Counted from the stretch's first letter, positions 5,491 to 14,089 are shown. The stretch: DNA of 46,690 bases from Fusobacterium mortiferum ATCC 9817 (GCF_000158195.2 NZ_GL987994.1:49638-96327); one strand, 5' to 3'. Numbers and translations are program-made. Notes: a model not told the origin generated them from the letters alone.

Positions 5491-7419
5491 ATGTCAGACA
5501 AAGGATTTATTCTTCAAAGTTCATATGGTTCAGTTTTCTCAGTAGTAGAAGATTTAGAAGAGAAAGTAGTAGAGCAAAATAATGAAAAATTAGTAACAAT
5601 AGCAGGTAGGGTAAACAACCCAGGAACTATTGAAATTCCAGAAAATTCAACTTTAAGAGATGTAATTGGATTAGTTGGTGGAATTAAAAATAAAAAGAAT
5701 TTTAAAGCTGCTCAATTTGGACTTCCATTTGGAGGATTTTTAACAGCTGGAAGCTTAGATAAAGTTATAGATTTTTCTCTTTTCCCAGAAGGAGTAGAAA
5801 AAAATATAATTATTTTATCAGAAGAGGACTGTATAATTACTTTTGCTAAATTCTATGTAGAGTTTTTAATTGCTAAGGTAAAAAATAGTGAATATGAGCA
5901 ATATTTCCAAGTAGAAAATGAGATAGAAAGAATTTGGAGAATATTAGATAGAATCTCTAAAGGTAAAGCAACAATGAGAGACGTTTACCTACTAAGATAT
6001 CTATCAGATATAATCAAGACAAAATTAAACCAAAGACACAACCTAATTTTAGAAAGTATAGAGCAATTCTATGATGAGATAGAGGAGCATATTGAAGAGC
6101 ATAGATGTCCAGCAGGAGAGTGTATCCATCTATTAAAATTTAGAATTACAGAAAAATGTATTGGATGTACAGCTTGTGCAAGAGTGTGTCCAGTAAAATG
6201 TATAGATGGAAAACTAAAAGAGAAGCACACAATAGATACTGACAGATGTACTCACTGTGGACAATGTGTTGCTGCTTGTCCAGTAGGAGCAATATTTGAA
6301 GGAGACCATACTTTAAATCTATTAAGAGACTTAGCAACTCCTAGAAAGAAAGTTGTTGTACAAGTAGCTCCAGCAGTAAGAGTAGCTATAGGAGAGGCTT
6401 TTGGATTTGAGCCAGGAACAAACGTTGAGAAGAAATTAGTAGGAGCTCTTAAAAAATTAGGAGTAGACTATGTATTTGATACAACTTGGGCAGCTGATAT
6501 GACAATAATGGAAGAAGCAGCAGAGTTCCAAGAAAGATTAGAGAGATACTATAAAGGGGACGACACAGTAAAACTTCCAATACTAACTTCTTGTTGTCCA
6601 GCTTGGGTAAAATTTATCGAGCAAAACTATCCAGATATGATGGATGTACCATCTACAGCTAAATCGCCTATGGAGATATTCTCTACAATAGCGAAAGATA
6701 TCTGGGCAAAAGAGCAAGGATTTAGAAGAGAAGAGATAGCTTCAGTTGCTATTATGCCTTGTCTTGCTAAAAAATATGAAGCAGCTAGACCAGAGTTCTC
6801 AAGAGGAGATAACTATGATACTGACTATGTAATCTCTACTAGAGAGTTAATTAAGATATTTAAAGAATCTGGAATAGATTTAAATAATGTTGAAGAGATG
6901 GAATTTGATAATCCATTAGGACAATATTCAGGAGCAGGAATAATCTTCGGAAGAACAGGAGGAGTTATTGAAGCTGCTACTAGAACAACTGTTGAGATGA
7001 TTACAGGAACTCATTTAGATAACATAGAGTTTAATGAGTTAAGAGGTTGGGATGGATTCAGAGTTGCTGAATTAACAATAGGACATATTGAACTTAGAAT
7101 TGGAGTTGCTCATGGATTAGAAGAGGCAGCAAAAATGCTAGATAAGATAAGAGCTGGAGAAGAGTTCTTCCATGCTATTGAGATAATGGCATGTAAAGGT
7201 GGATGTATCGGTGGTGGAGGACAACCAAAAGCACTGAAAAAACAAATCACTTTAGAGAAGAGAGCAGAAGGATTAAATAATATAGATAGAGGATTAGAGA
7301 TAAGAAGATCTCATGAAAATCCATATGTAAAAGCTATGTATGAAAAATACTTAGATTATCCATTAAGCCACAAAGCACATGAGCTATTACATACAAAATA
7401 TTTCCCAAAAATAAAATAA
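5491..7419 (+). CDS. [FeFe] hydrogenase with N-terminal SLBB/NuoF-like domain
   Basis: A 642-residue enzyme making H2 from protons and reduced electron carriers. Order: SLBB fold (~35-100: VTIAGRVNNPGTIEIP, then FKAAQFGLPFGG); a helical domain aligned to the cluster-binding end of NuoF/HndC (~110-210) that keeps CPAGEC but lacks the CxxCxxC and distal Cys ligands; two [4Fe-4S] ferredoxin motifs (CIGCTACARVCP ~223, CTHCGQCVAACP ~253); then the H-cluster domain with TSCCPAW (~366), MPCLAKKYE (~422) and MACKGGCIGGGGQP (~566), ending in the small-subunit-like tail. All H-cluster cysteines are present, so catalysis should be intact. It is transcribed alone, with no HydB/HydC-type partner next to it, so the NAD(H)- or ferredoxin-coupled partner is unclear. 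Confidence 0.95.
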   Translation: MSDKGFILQSSYGSVFSVVEDLEEKVVEQNNEKLVTIAGRVNNPGTIEIPENSTLRDVIGLVGGIKNKKNFKAAQFGLPFGGFLTAGSLDKVIDFSLFPEGVEKNIIILSEEDCIITFAKFYVEFLIAKVKNSEYEQYFQVENEIERIWRILDRISKGKATMRDVYLLRYLSDIIKTKLNQRHNLILESIEQFYDEIEEHIEEHRCPAGECIHLLKFRITEKCIGCTACARVCPVKCIDGKLKEKHTIDTDRCTHCGQCVAACPVGAIFEGDHTLNLLRDLATPRKKVVVQVAPAVRVAIGEAFGFEPGTNVEKKLVGALKKLGVDYVFDTTWAADMTIMEEAAEFQERLERYYKGDDTVKLPILTSCCPAWVKFIEQNYPDMMDVPSTAKSPMEIFSTIAKDIWAKEQGFRREEIASVAIMPCLAKKYEAARPEFSRGDNYDTDYVISTRELIKIFKESGIDLNNVEEMEFDNPLGQYSGAGIIFGRTGGVIEAATRTTVEMITGTHLDNIEFNELRGWDGFRVAELTIGHIELRIGVAHGLEEAAKMLDKIRAGEEFFHAIEIMACKGGCIGGGGQPKALKKQITLEKRAEGLNNIDRGLEIRRSHENPYVKAMYEKYLDYPLSHKAHELLHTKYFPKIK

Positions 7420-7431
7420 TTTAAGATTTAT

Positions 7432-7466
7432 TAGGAGCTATTGAAGAGATAGCTCCTATTTTTTTA
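7432..7466 (+). terminator. Terminator after the hydrogenase gene
   Basis: TAGGAGCTAT (7432-7441) pairs with ATAGCTCCTA (7449-7458) and is followed by a T run. Confidence 0.88.
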
Positions 7467-7538
7467 TTAAAAAATTACTCTAAATAAAAACATATAAAAT
7501 TTATATATATAATTTTGAAAAAACATTGATAAAAATGA

Positions 7539-7567
7539 TTGACATATTTTGTAAAAAAGTTTATCAT
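7539..7567 (+). promoter_or_regulatory. Promoter of the AGCS symporter gene
   Basis: TTGACA (7539-7544), a 17-nt spacer and TATCAT (7562-7567), about 43 nt before the GTG start. Confidence 0.75.
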
Positions 7568-7609
7568 ATATGGAGATAAGTATTTATAAAAATTATTAGG
7601 AGGAGATTT

Positions 7610-9010
7610 GTGGAGCTGATACTAAATTTTTTTTATGGACTAAATAATTTTCTATGGTCTTATGTATTAATTATTATGCTAGTAGGATTAGGATTATATT
7701 TTACTGCTAGAACAGGTTTTGTACAATTTAGAATGTTAAAGGATATGTTTTTATTATTAGGAGAGGGAGCTGTAAAAGGAAAAGAGGGACACAATGGAAT
7801 ATCATCTTTCCAAGCTTTCTGTATTTCAACTGCATCAAGAGTAGGAACAGGAAACTTAGCTGGAGTAGCCATTGCTATTTCAATCGGAGGACCTGGAGCA
7901 GTATTTTGGATGTGGGTTATGGCAATTATTGGAGCAAGTTCAAGTTTTATAGAGAGTACACTTGCTCAAATATATAAAGAGAAAGAGGGAGACCACTTCA
8001 GAGGAGGACCAGCTTACTATATGGAAAAAGCTCTTGGTCAAAAATGGATGGGAGTACTTTTTTCAATAATTATCTCTATTGTTTTTGGACTTATTTTTAA
8101 CTCTGTACAAGCTAATACAATAACTTTAGCTTTTGAAAAAGCTTTCTCAATAGATAGAACAATATTAGGAGTTATTTTATCAGTGATGACAGCAGTTATT
8201 ATTTTTGGTGGAGTAAAGAGAATTGCTCAATTTGTTGAGTATATAGTTCCAATAATGGCTGTAGCTTATGTAATAGTAGCTTTAATAGTAATAGTAAAAA
8301 ATTTCAACCATATACCTGCTGTATTTTCTCAAATAATAAGTGGAGCTTTTGGATTTAATCAAGCTGTAGGTGGAGGAATAGGAGCAGTAATTATGCAAGG
8401 AGTAAAGAGAGGGCTTTTCTCTAACGAAGCTGGAATGGGAAGTGCTCCAAATGCTGCTGCAACTGCTAATGTATCTCACCCTGTAAAACAAGGACTTATC
8501 CAAACTTTAGGAGTATTTACTGATACATTATTGATATGTTCTGCTACTGCTTTTATTATTCTTATCTCTGGTGAGAGATTAAAAGGAGTTTCAGATGGAA
8601 TACAACTTACTCAAGATGCTCTTGTATCTGAAGTGGGAAGTTGGGGAGCAATATTTATAGCTGTGTGTATATTTATGTTTGCTTTTTCTTCTGTAATTGG
8701 AAACTACTACTATGGAGAAGCTAATATAGAGTTTTTAAATGGAAATAAAGTATGGCTTAATGCTTATAGAGTATGTGTAGTTGGAATGGTAATGTTTGGA
8801 AGTTTAGCTAAAATTCAAGTGGTTTGGGATATGGCAGATCTATTTATGGGAATTATGGCTGTAATCAACTTGATAGCTATTGGACTTTTAGGTAAAATTT
8901 CAATAGAAGCTTTAAAAGATTATAGAGCTCAAAAAGCTCAAGGATTAGATCCGAAATTTAGAAAATCTTCTATTCCTGGTTTAAAAAATGTAGAGTGTTG
9001 GGAAGATTAA
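7610..9010 (+). CDS. Sodium:alanine/glycine symporter (AGCS family)
   Basis: A 466-residue polytopic membrane protein of the normal family length, importing a small amino acid (alanine, glycine or similar) with Na+. Family marks include SRVGTGNLAGVA near residue 85, GGPGAVFWMWV, FRGGPAYYMEKALG, and GLFSNEAGMGSAPNAAA near residue 266. About ten or eleven membrane helices can be counted. The start is a GTG at 7610 behind AGGAGGAG; no nearby ATG has a better site. It forms a single-gene unit with its own promoter and a shared terminator. The substrate cannot be told from sequence alone. Confidence 0.93.
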   Translation: MELILNFFYGLNNFLWSYVLIIMLVGLGLYFTARTGFVQFRMLKDMFLLLGEGAVKGKEGHNGISSFQAFCISTASRVGTGNLAGVAIAISIGGPGAVFWMWVMAIIGASSSFIESTLAQIYKEKEGDHFRGGPAYYMEKALGQKWMGVLFSIIISIVFGLIFNSVQANTITLAFEKAFSIDRTILGVILSVMTAVIIFGGVKRIAQFVEYIVPIMAVAYVIVALIVIVKNFNHIPAVFSQIISGAFGFNQAVGGGIGAVIMQGVKRGLFSNEAGMGSAPNAAATANVSHPVKQGLIQTLGVFTDTLLICSATAFIILISGERLKGVSDGIQLTQDALVSEVGSWGAIFIAVCIFMFAFSSVIGNYYYGEANIEFLNGNKVWLNAYRVCVVGMVMFGSLAKIQVVWDMADLFMGIMAVINLIAIGLLGKISIEALKDYRAQKAQGLDPKFRKSSIPGLKNVECWED

Positions 9011-9022
9011 GAAAAAATTAAT

Positions 9023-9065
9023 AAAAGAGGCTGTTGTAATTTAAGAATTTGCAATAGCCTCTTTT
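9023..9065. terminator. Bidirectional terminator between convergent genes
   Basis: AAAAGAGGCTGTTG pairs with CAATAGCCTCTTTT (one G-U pair), with A and T tracts on the outer sides. It can therefore end the symporter transcript on plus and the mscS transcript on minus. The loop contains TTGTAATTTAAGAA, a string seen again, reversed, at 20403. Confidence 0.85.
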
Positions 9066-9082
9066 AATATTTAAATAAAAAA

Positions 9083-9961
9083 TTATTTTGGGATATGAAC
9101 TGAAGAATCTTGTGTAATAATGATATCCATTTTATTTGTAGGAAGTTTAATATCATTTTCAGCTAAATAATCTTTTAAATTATTCATTACTTCCCAATAA
9201 ACTTGCCAATAATTTTCATTTTTAGTCCAACCTTTTAGAGCAATATTAATAAATCCCTCTTCATATGACTCCACATGAGAGAATATAGGTGGGTCATTTA
9301 TTACAAGAGGATTATCTCTAAGAAGTTTTTCTAAAGCTTCTCTTGCTGCTTTTATATTGCAGTCATAAGATACTCTAATAACAAATTTTAATCTTCTAAT
9401 TGGTATTTTAGTATAGTTAATAATTTTATCAGATATTATTACTCCATTAGGAACTATAATTAAATCGCTGTTATAGGTTCTAATTGATGTGGAGAATACA
9501 TCAATCTCATATATAAACCCTATCTCTCCATTGATATTAACTTCATCTCCAACTTTATAAGCCTTAAATATAAGAATGATTATTCCAGCTGCTAGATTAG
9601 AAAGATTATCTTTTAAGGCTAATCCTATACCTATTCCTAAAGTACCAAAAAGTGCTGCTAAGCTACTTCCCTTTATTCCTAATATTAAAAGACAGATTGT
9701 AATTAGAAAAAGATGTATACCAATATTTAAAATAGATTTGATGAAACTTTTTAAAGATTGATTTCTAATAAGTTCCTCTTTATTTTTAGAAAGTAAAGGA
9801 GATAATTTTTTTATAATCCTAGTGGCAATATAATAGACTAAAATACAAGCAATTAGTTTTATTATAAAAATAATAAAATCTACAAAAAAATTAAGTAAAA
9901 GCTGTTTTTCTAAAATTTTTCTTAAAATCTCTCCAGTAAATAAGTTAATGTGTTCTATCAT
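9083..9961 (-). CDS. mscS: Small-conductance mechanosensitive channel (MscS family)
   Basis: A 292-residue inner-membrane channel that opens under osmotic downshock. Three membrane helices lie at about 27-50, 75-97 and 100-130. The third is the Gly/Ala-rich pore helix typical of MscS (LFGTLGIGIGLALKDNL). The beta domain follows with KVGDEVNINGEIGFIYEIDV and IVPNG, then the alpha/beta C-terminal vestibule. The ATG at 9961 has AGGAG eight bases upstream; a TTG one codon earlier is too close to that site. It is the only complete minus-strand gene, convergent with the symporter and divergent from the ABC importer. Confidence 0.92.
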   Translation of the reverse strand: MIEHINLFTGEILRKILEKQLLLNFFVDFIIFIIKLIACILVYYIATRIIKKLSPLLSKNKEELIRNQSLKSFIKSILNIGIHLFLITICLLILGIKGSSLAALFGTLGIGIGLALKDNLSNLAAGIIILIFKAYKVGDEVNINGEIGFIYEIDVFSTSIRTYNSDLIIVPNGVIISDKIINYTKIPIRRLKFVIRVSYDCNIKAAREALEKLLRDNPLVINDPPIFSHVESYEEGFINIALKGWTKNENYWQVYWEVMNNLKDYLAENDIKLPTNKMDIIITQDSSVHIPK

Positions 9962-9989
9962 CAATTCAACTCCTTTTTTAGCTAAGAGT

Positions 9990-10017
9990 ATTATACTAAA
10001 AAAATAAATTTTGTAAA
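9990..10017 (-). promoter_or_regulatory. Promoter of mscS
   Basis: Read on the minus strand: TTTACA (10017-10012), a 16-nt spacer, TATAAT (9995-9990), 28 nt before the ATG. Confidence 0.75.
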
Positions 10018-10179
10018 GAAAATCTTAAAAAAATAAAATTATATAGAGAGAAATGGAGTAAAATCGAATTTTAATAAGATAACTACGAACAAAAAATTAA
10101 AACTTATTTATTAAAAAATGTAGAAAAATTAAGGGGTTTTATTTTCAGTGAGGAACAAATAATAAAAATAATTGTTATC

Positions 10180-10208
10180 TACACAAAAAAAGATTTTAGT
10201 AGTATTAT
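10180..10208 (+). promoter_or_regulatory. Likely promoter of the ABC importer operon
   Basis: TACACA (10180-10185), a 17-nt spacer and TATTAT (10203-10208), 33 nt before the ATG. The -35 box is weak. The rest of the 10018-10179 stretch is AT-rich and I see no riboswitch or T-box core in it. Confidence 0.45.
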
Positions 10209-10241
10209 AAATCTATAAATAAGACATCAGGGGGGATCAAA

Positions 10242-11165
10242 ATGAAAAAACTAGCAATGGCATTATTATTACTTTCAACAATGGTTATGGGAAAAGAGAT
10301 AAAAGAACCTAAAAATATAGAAATAGGAGTTACACAGATAATGGAGCATCCAGCTTTAGACTCTGCAAGAGTAGGATTTGAAAAAGCTCTAAAGGATAAT
10401 GGATATGGAGATGTAAAAATAGATTATCAAAATGCTCAAGGAGATTTTGGAACAGCACAGATGATAGCTAATTCATTTGCACAAGGTAAAAAGGATTTAA
10501 TCTATGCTATATCTACACCAAGTGCTCAAGCAGCTTATAATGTAACTAAAAAGATACCAATAGTTATTACAGCAGTAACAGATGTAAAGGCAGCTGGACT
10601 TGTAGGAGATAATATTACAGGAACAAGTGATGCTACATCAATATACAAACAATTAGAAACTATCACTAAGATATTACCAAAGGCTAAAAAAGTTGGAATA
10701 ATCTATAACACAAGTGAACAAAACTCTCAAGTACAAGTAGCAAGTGCTAAAGAGGAAAGCAAAAAGCTTGGATTAGAAATAATAGAAACAGGAGTAACAA
10801 ATGTAAATGATATGGCTATGGGGCTTGACTCATTACTTGATAAGGTAGATGTGCTATACACACCAACAGATAACTTAGTAGTTTCAGCTACACCACTTGT
10901 ATTAGATAAAGCTAATAGAAAAAATGTACCAGTAGTTGGTTGTATTGAAGACCAAGTGGCACAAGGTGCTTTAATAACTGACACTATTGATTATGAAAAA
11001 TTAGGATATCAAACTGGAGAGATGGCAATAAGAGTTTTAAAAGGAGAGGAGCCAAAAAATATGCCAGTTGAAACTTTAAAAAATACTCAACTTATAGTAA
11101 ATAAAAAAGCAGCAGAGAAATATGGAATAGATTTAGGAGCTTTAGAGGGAGCTAAGTTGTATTAA
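10242..11165 (+). CDS. ABC importer substrate-binding protein (PF04392/TrpX type)
   Basis: A 307-residue periplasmic binding protein. Residues 1-17 are a signal peptide ending MVMG without a lipobox Cys, as expected for a soluble protein in a diderm. The body fits the ABC_sub_bind family: IGVTQIMEHPALDSARVGF, DYQNAQGDFG, YAISTPSAQAAYN, VGIIYNTSEQNS, and DVLYTPTDNLV. Family members with known ligands bind tryptophan, tyrosine or related compounds; the ligand here is not shown. It heads a three-gene operon with permease and ATPase, the normal layout for this transporter type. Confidence 0.9.
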   Translation: MKKLAMALLLLSTMVMGKEIKEPKNIEIGVTQIMEHPALDSARVGFEKALKDNGYGDVKIDYQNAQGDFGTAQMIANSFAQGKKDLIYAISTPSAQAAYNVTKKIPIVITAVTDVKAAGLVGDNITGTSDATSIYKQLETITKILPKAKKVGIIYNTSEQNSQVQVASAKEESKKLGLEIIETGVTNVNDMAMGLDSLLDKVDVLYTPTDNLVVSATPLVLDKANRKNVPVVGCIEDQVAQGALITDTIDYEKLGYQTGEMAIRVLKGEEPKNMPVETLKNTQLIVNKKAAEKYGIDLGALEGAKLY

Positions 11166-11179
11166 GAGAGGTAAGAGAG

Positions 11180-12031
11180 ATGTTATTAGGAACTATTGAA
11201 CAGAGTTTTATATTTGCAATAATGGTATTAGGAGTCTATATATCATATAAGATATTGGATTTCCCAGATATGACAGTAGATGGAAGTTTTCCATTAGGGG
11301 CAGCTGTAAGTGCTGCACTTATAGTAAAAGGAGTAAATCCATTAATAGCTTTAGTTGTAGCTATGTTAGCTGGAGCAGTAGCTGGACTTATAACAGGTAT
11401 GATTCATGTAAAATTAAAAGTGACTAATCTACTTGCTGGAATTATAGTAATGACAGGATTATACAGTGTAAATTTAAGAATAATGGGAAAATCAAATATA
11501 CCACTATTTATGTCAAAACATCTATTCAATGGAACTGTATCAGCAATAGTAGTTGTAGTTATTTTTCTACTAATAGTAAAATTAGCAATAGATTTTTTAC
11601 TTAAAACAAAATTTGGATTTGTACTAAAAGCTTTAGGAGATAATGAGAGCTTAGTAACAGCTCTAGGGCTTGATGGAAACAAATTAAAACTTTATGGACT
11701 TATGATAGCTAATAGTTTAGTAGCTCTTTCTGGTGGAATACTTGCTCAATATCAAGGATTTGCTGATGTGGGAATGGGAACAGGAACTATCATTACAGGT
11801 CTTGCTTCTATAATAATAGGAGAGGCAGTAATAGGAAAGAAAAAAATTATAAAAGCTACTACAATGGTAATAATAGGAACTGTAATATATAGAGCAATAA
11901 TAGCTCTATCATTAAAATTGGGAATGAATGCTAGTGATTTAAAACTTATAACATCTATATTAGTAGTAATTATTATATATTTAAAACTAAAAAAAGAATC
12001 ATTGAAAAAAGGAGGAGTTGTAAATGCTTAA
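11180..12031 (+). CDS. ABC importer permease (TrpY type)
   Basis: A 283-residue permease of the branched-chain/ribose (BPD_transp_2) class with eight or nine membrane helices. The motif FPDMTVDGSFPLGAAVSA near residue 28 and the coupling region FGFVLKALGDNESLVTALG near residue 147 are typical of permeases paired with PF04392 binding proteins. It begins 14 nt after the binding-protein gene. Its last eight bases overlap the start of the ATPase gene, so translation is likely coupled. One permease gene implies a homodimer. Confidence 0.9.
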   Translation: MLLGTIEQSFIFAIMVLGVYISYKILDFPDMTVDGSFPLGAAVSAALIVKGVNPLIALVVAMLAGAVAGLITGMIHVKLKVTNLLAGIIVMTGLYSVNLRIMGKSNIPLFMSKHLFNGTVSAIVVVVIFLLIVKLAIDFLLKTKFGFVLKALGDNESLVTALGLDGNKLKLYGLMIANSLVALSGGILAQYQGFADVGMGTGTIITGLASIIIGEAVIGKKKIIKATTMVIIGTVIYRAIIALSLKLGMNASDLKLITSILVVIIIYLKLKKESLKKGGVVNA

Positions 12032-12815
12032 TATAAATTCTATTGAAAAAAGCTTTGTTACTGAATTAGGGACAGTGAAAAAAGTATTTAGAGGTTTAAA
12101 TCTTCAAGTGGAGAAAGGAGATTTTATCTCTATAATAGGAAGTAATGGAGCAGGAAAATCAACTCTTCTAGATACAATAACTGGAAATGTAGTAGTAGAT
12201 AGTGGAAGTATTGATATAGATGGTAGAGATATTACAAAACTACCTAAATATAAAAGAGGAAGTTTCATCTCTAAAGTTTATCAAAATCCATCTATGGGAA
12301 CAGCTCCATCAATGACAGTATTTGAAAATCTTTCTATGGCAGATAATAAAGGAAAAAGATTTGGATTTACTATGGGACTTAATAAAAAGAGAAAAGAGTA
12401 TTATAGAGAGCTTTTAAAAGAGCTTGATTTAGGAATAGAAAATCAAATGGATACAGAGGTAGGTTCTCTATCTGGTGGACAAAGACAATGTCTTGCTCTT
12501 ATAATGGCTACTCTTAATAAACCAGAGATACTACTATTAGATGAGCATACAGCAGCTCTTGACCCTAAGACTTCTAAAATTATAATGGATAAGACAAAAG
12601 AGATAGTAGAAAAAAATCAAATCTCTACACTTATGATAACTCATAATTTACAAGATGCTATAAACTATGGAAATAGACTTATAATGTTACACAATGGAGA
12701 GGTAATCATTGATATCAAAGGAGAGGAGAAGAAAAAACTTACTCCTGAGAAACTTTTAAAAATCTTTAATAATAGAGAAGCCTATCTAAAAGATAGTGAA
12801 CTTTTCTCAGCATAG
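12024..12815 (+). CDS. ABC importer ATPase (TrpZ type)
   Basis: A 263-residue ATP-binding subunit with Walker A GSNGAGKST (~39), the Q-loop region in FISKVYQNPSMG, signature LSGGQRQ (~150), Walker B ILLLDEHTAALD and the H-loop THNLQ. The residue after the Walker B Asp-Glu is His, as is common in this subfamily (DEHTAALDP). It overlaps the permease gene by eight bases and ends the operon ahead of a strong terminator. Confidence 0.92.
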   Translation: MLNINSIEKSFVTELGTVKKVFRGLNLQVEKGDFISIIGSNGAGKSTLLDTITGNVVVDSGSIDIDGRDITKLPKYKRGSFISKVYQNPSMGTAPSMTVFENLSMADNKGKRFGFTMGLNKKRKEYYRELLKELDLGIENQMDTEVGSLSGGQRQCLALIMATLNKPEILLLDEHTAALDPKTSKIIMDKTKEIVEKNQISTLMITHNLQDAINYGNRLIMLHNGEVIIDIKGEEKKKLTPEKLLKIFNNREAYLKDSELFSA

Positions 12816-12869
12816 CTATATAAAACATTAAAATAGATGTAATATTAACTTAGGAAAATATTACAAAGG

Positions 12870-12919
12870 AAGATTGAATTAAAATTAGAAACTAGATTTC
12901 TATTAATTCAATCTTTTTT
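12870..12919 (+). terminator. Terminator of the ABC importer operon
   Basis: AAGATTGAATTAA (12870-12882) is a perfect 13-bp match to TTAATTCAATCTT (12903-12915), followed by Ts. The loop has a TAGAAA/TTTCTA inner stem. Confidence 0.88.
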
Positions 12920-12933
12920 ATTTGTGAAAATTA

Positions 12934-12942
12934 TGATATAAT
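12934..12942 (+). promoter_or_regulatory. Extended -10 promoter of the WYL regulator
   Basis: TGATATAAT is a consensus extended -10, 31 nt before the ATG at 12974. No convincing -35 is seen, which fits an extended -10 promoter. Confidence 0.65.
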
Positions 12943-12973
12943 AGAAAAATAGTATTGGAATGGGGGAAAAACT

Positions 12974-13819
12974 ATGAAGAAGATAAGGGTAACTGTTCCA
13001 GAGGATATATGGCGTCTTATGAAAAATGATACAGAGGAATTTGGTATCAATAATAATAAACTATGTAATTATATTCTAGAAAGATTTAAATATAATAAAA
13101 AAATGGAAGTAGAGAAACTTCTTGAAACTCAAGGGCGTCCTCTGAAAAAGATTATACAATTTGATTTAAATGTTTCAAATAGGGAGATATACTATGATGT
13201 TTTAAAAGCTAATGAAGTAGATATAGAGGCTGAATATTTTAGAGAGCTATTTGAACTATATACTTCAAAATTTAAATATCAAAGGGAGCTTTTTATATTT
13301 GAAGACAGAGTAAAAGCTATATTAGAAGCGATTAAAGAAAAAAAGAAAATAAAGATAAAATATTTAAAGAGAGTTTTTAGTGTAGAGCCGTACTTTATTA
13401 AAAGAGAGGAAAGAGGAGATGAAAACTTTCTCTTTTGCTACGATGAGGAAAAAAAAGAGTATGCTAACTTTAAATTAAAAGAGTTGGAAATAGTTTCTAT
13501 TTTAGAAGAAAAGATAAAAGGTAAGGATAAAAAATATATAGAGAATATGAGAAAAAACTTTGACCCTTTCTTAGGAAATGGAAATATTGTTAAAGTAAGG
13601 CTTACAGAAGAGGGAGAAAGCCTTTTAAAAAGTTTGACTAACTATCGTCCAAAACTTGTAAAGAAAGAGGGACATATCTGTTATTTTGAGGTAGCTAATG
13701 AAAATGCTAAACTCTATTTTAGACAGTTTTCTAAAGAGGCAGAGATTTTAGAACCAAAGCAGTTACGTGAAGAGATAAGAAAAGAGTATTTAGAGATACT
13801 TGAATTATATAAAGATTAA
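12974..13819 (+). CDS. Ribbon-helix-helix/WYL-domain transcription regulator
   Basis: A 281-residue protein. The first 40 residues read as a ribbon-helix-helix DNA-binding unit: beta strand KKIRVTVPEDIW, then two helices with FGINNNKLCNYIL. Residues ~105-170 fit a WYL domain (KKIKIKYLKRVFSVEPYFI, FLFCYDEEKKEY, FKLKELEIVSIL). Residues ~175-280 fit the WCX C-terminal extension (VKVRLTEEGESLL, ICYFEVANENAKLYFRQFS). WYL domains sense ligands, often nucleic acids or nucleotides. The usual WYL regulator has a winged HTH instead of RHH. It has its own promoter and stands alone between the ABC importer and nrdD; its targets are unknown. Confidence 0.75.
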   Translation: MKKIRVTVPEDIWRLMKNDTEEFGINNNKLCNYILERFKYNKKMEVEKLLETQGRPLKKIIQFDLNVSNREIYYDVLKANEVDIEAEYFRELFELYTSKFKYQRELFIFEDRVKAILEAIKEKKKIKIKYLKRVFSVEPYFIKREERGDENFLFCYDEEKKEYANFKLKELEIVSILEEKIKGKDKKYIENMRKNFDPFLGNGNIVKVRLTEEGESLLKSLTNYRPKLVKKEGHICYFEVANENAKLYFRQFSKEAEILEPKQLREEIRKEYLEILELYKD

Positions 13820-13969
13820 TTTTTTAATGAAAAAGACAATTTATTGAAAAAATTATTAAATTTTTATAAAAAATTTGAGAAAAAATCTTCTATTATATAT
13901 ATCTTATATTTGACAAAGGATAAAAAAAATTTCTGAGGCTCTCAAATCAAAAATAAGAGGAAAAAGAAG

Positions 13970-14001
13970 TCTTAGCACTATATAGTGTTAGGATTTTTTT
14001 T
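13970..14001 (+). terminator. Terminator-like hairpin containing the first NrdR box
   Basis: TCTTAGCAC (13970-13978) pairs with GTGTTAGGA (13985-13993) with two G-U pairs around TATATA, followed by eight Ts. As RNA it looks like a terminator for transcripts coming from the WYL gene; as DNA the same bases form an NrdR-like site. Confidence 0.6.
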
Positions 14002-14022
14002 GTTTACCACTATATATTGTAT
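13975..14022 (+). promoter_or_regulatory. Tandem NrdR boxes upstream of nrdDG
   Basis: Two sites resembling the known NrdR box (ACACWATATATWGTGT as I recall it): 13975-13990 matches about 12 of 16 positions and 14007-14022 about 14 of 16. Their centres are 32 bp apart, about three helical turns, the usual spacing for paired NrdR boxes. The second box lies just upstream of the -35 region. NrdR itself is encoded in this window at 36227. Confidence 0.8.
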
Positions 14023-14049
14023 ATATTTTTCTTTTTACTTAAAAGGTTG

Positions 14050-14055
14050 TATAAT
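14050..14055 (+). promoter_or_regulatory. -10 box of nrdDG
   Basis: TATAAT, 34 nt before the nrdD start. The -35 region (about 14026-14032) is a poor T-rich match. Confidence 0.6.
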
Positions 14056-14089
14056 AGTTTAGGTAAAAAAATGAGTGAGGTTGATATAG

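Noticed and set aside
10018-10179. T-box or riboswitch before the ABC importer
   Set aside because: I looked for the T-box core and for familiar riboswitch cores and found none; only AT-rich sequence is present.
13910-13969. Small RNA starting from the TTGACA at 13910 and ending at the hairpin at 13970
   Set aside because: A TTGACA is present, but I find no -10 at the right distance, so I do not annotate an RNA.
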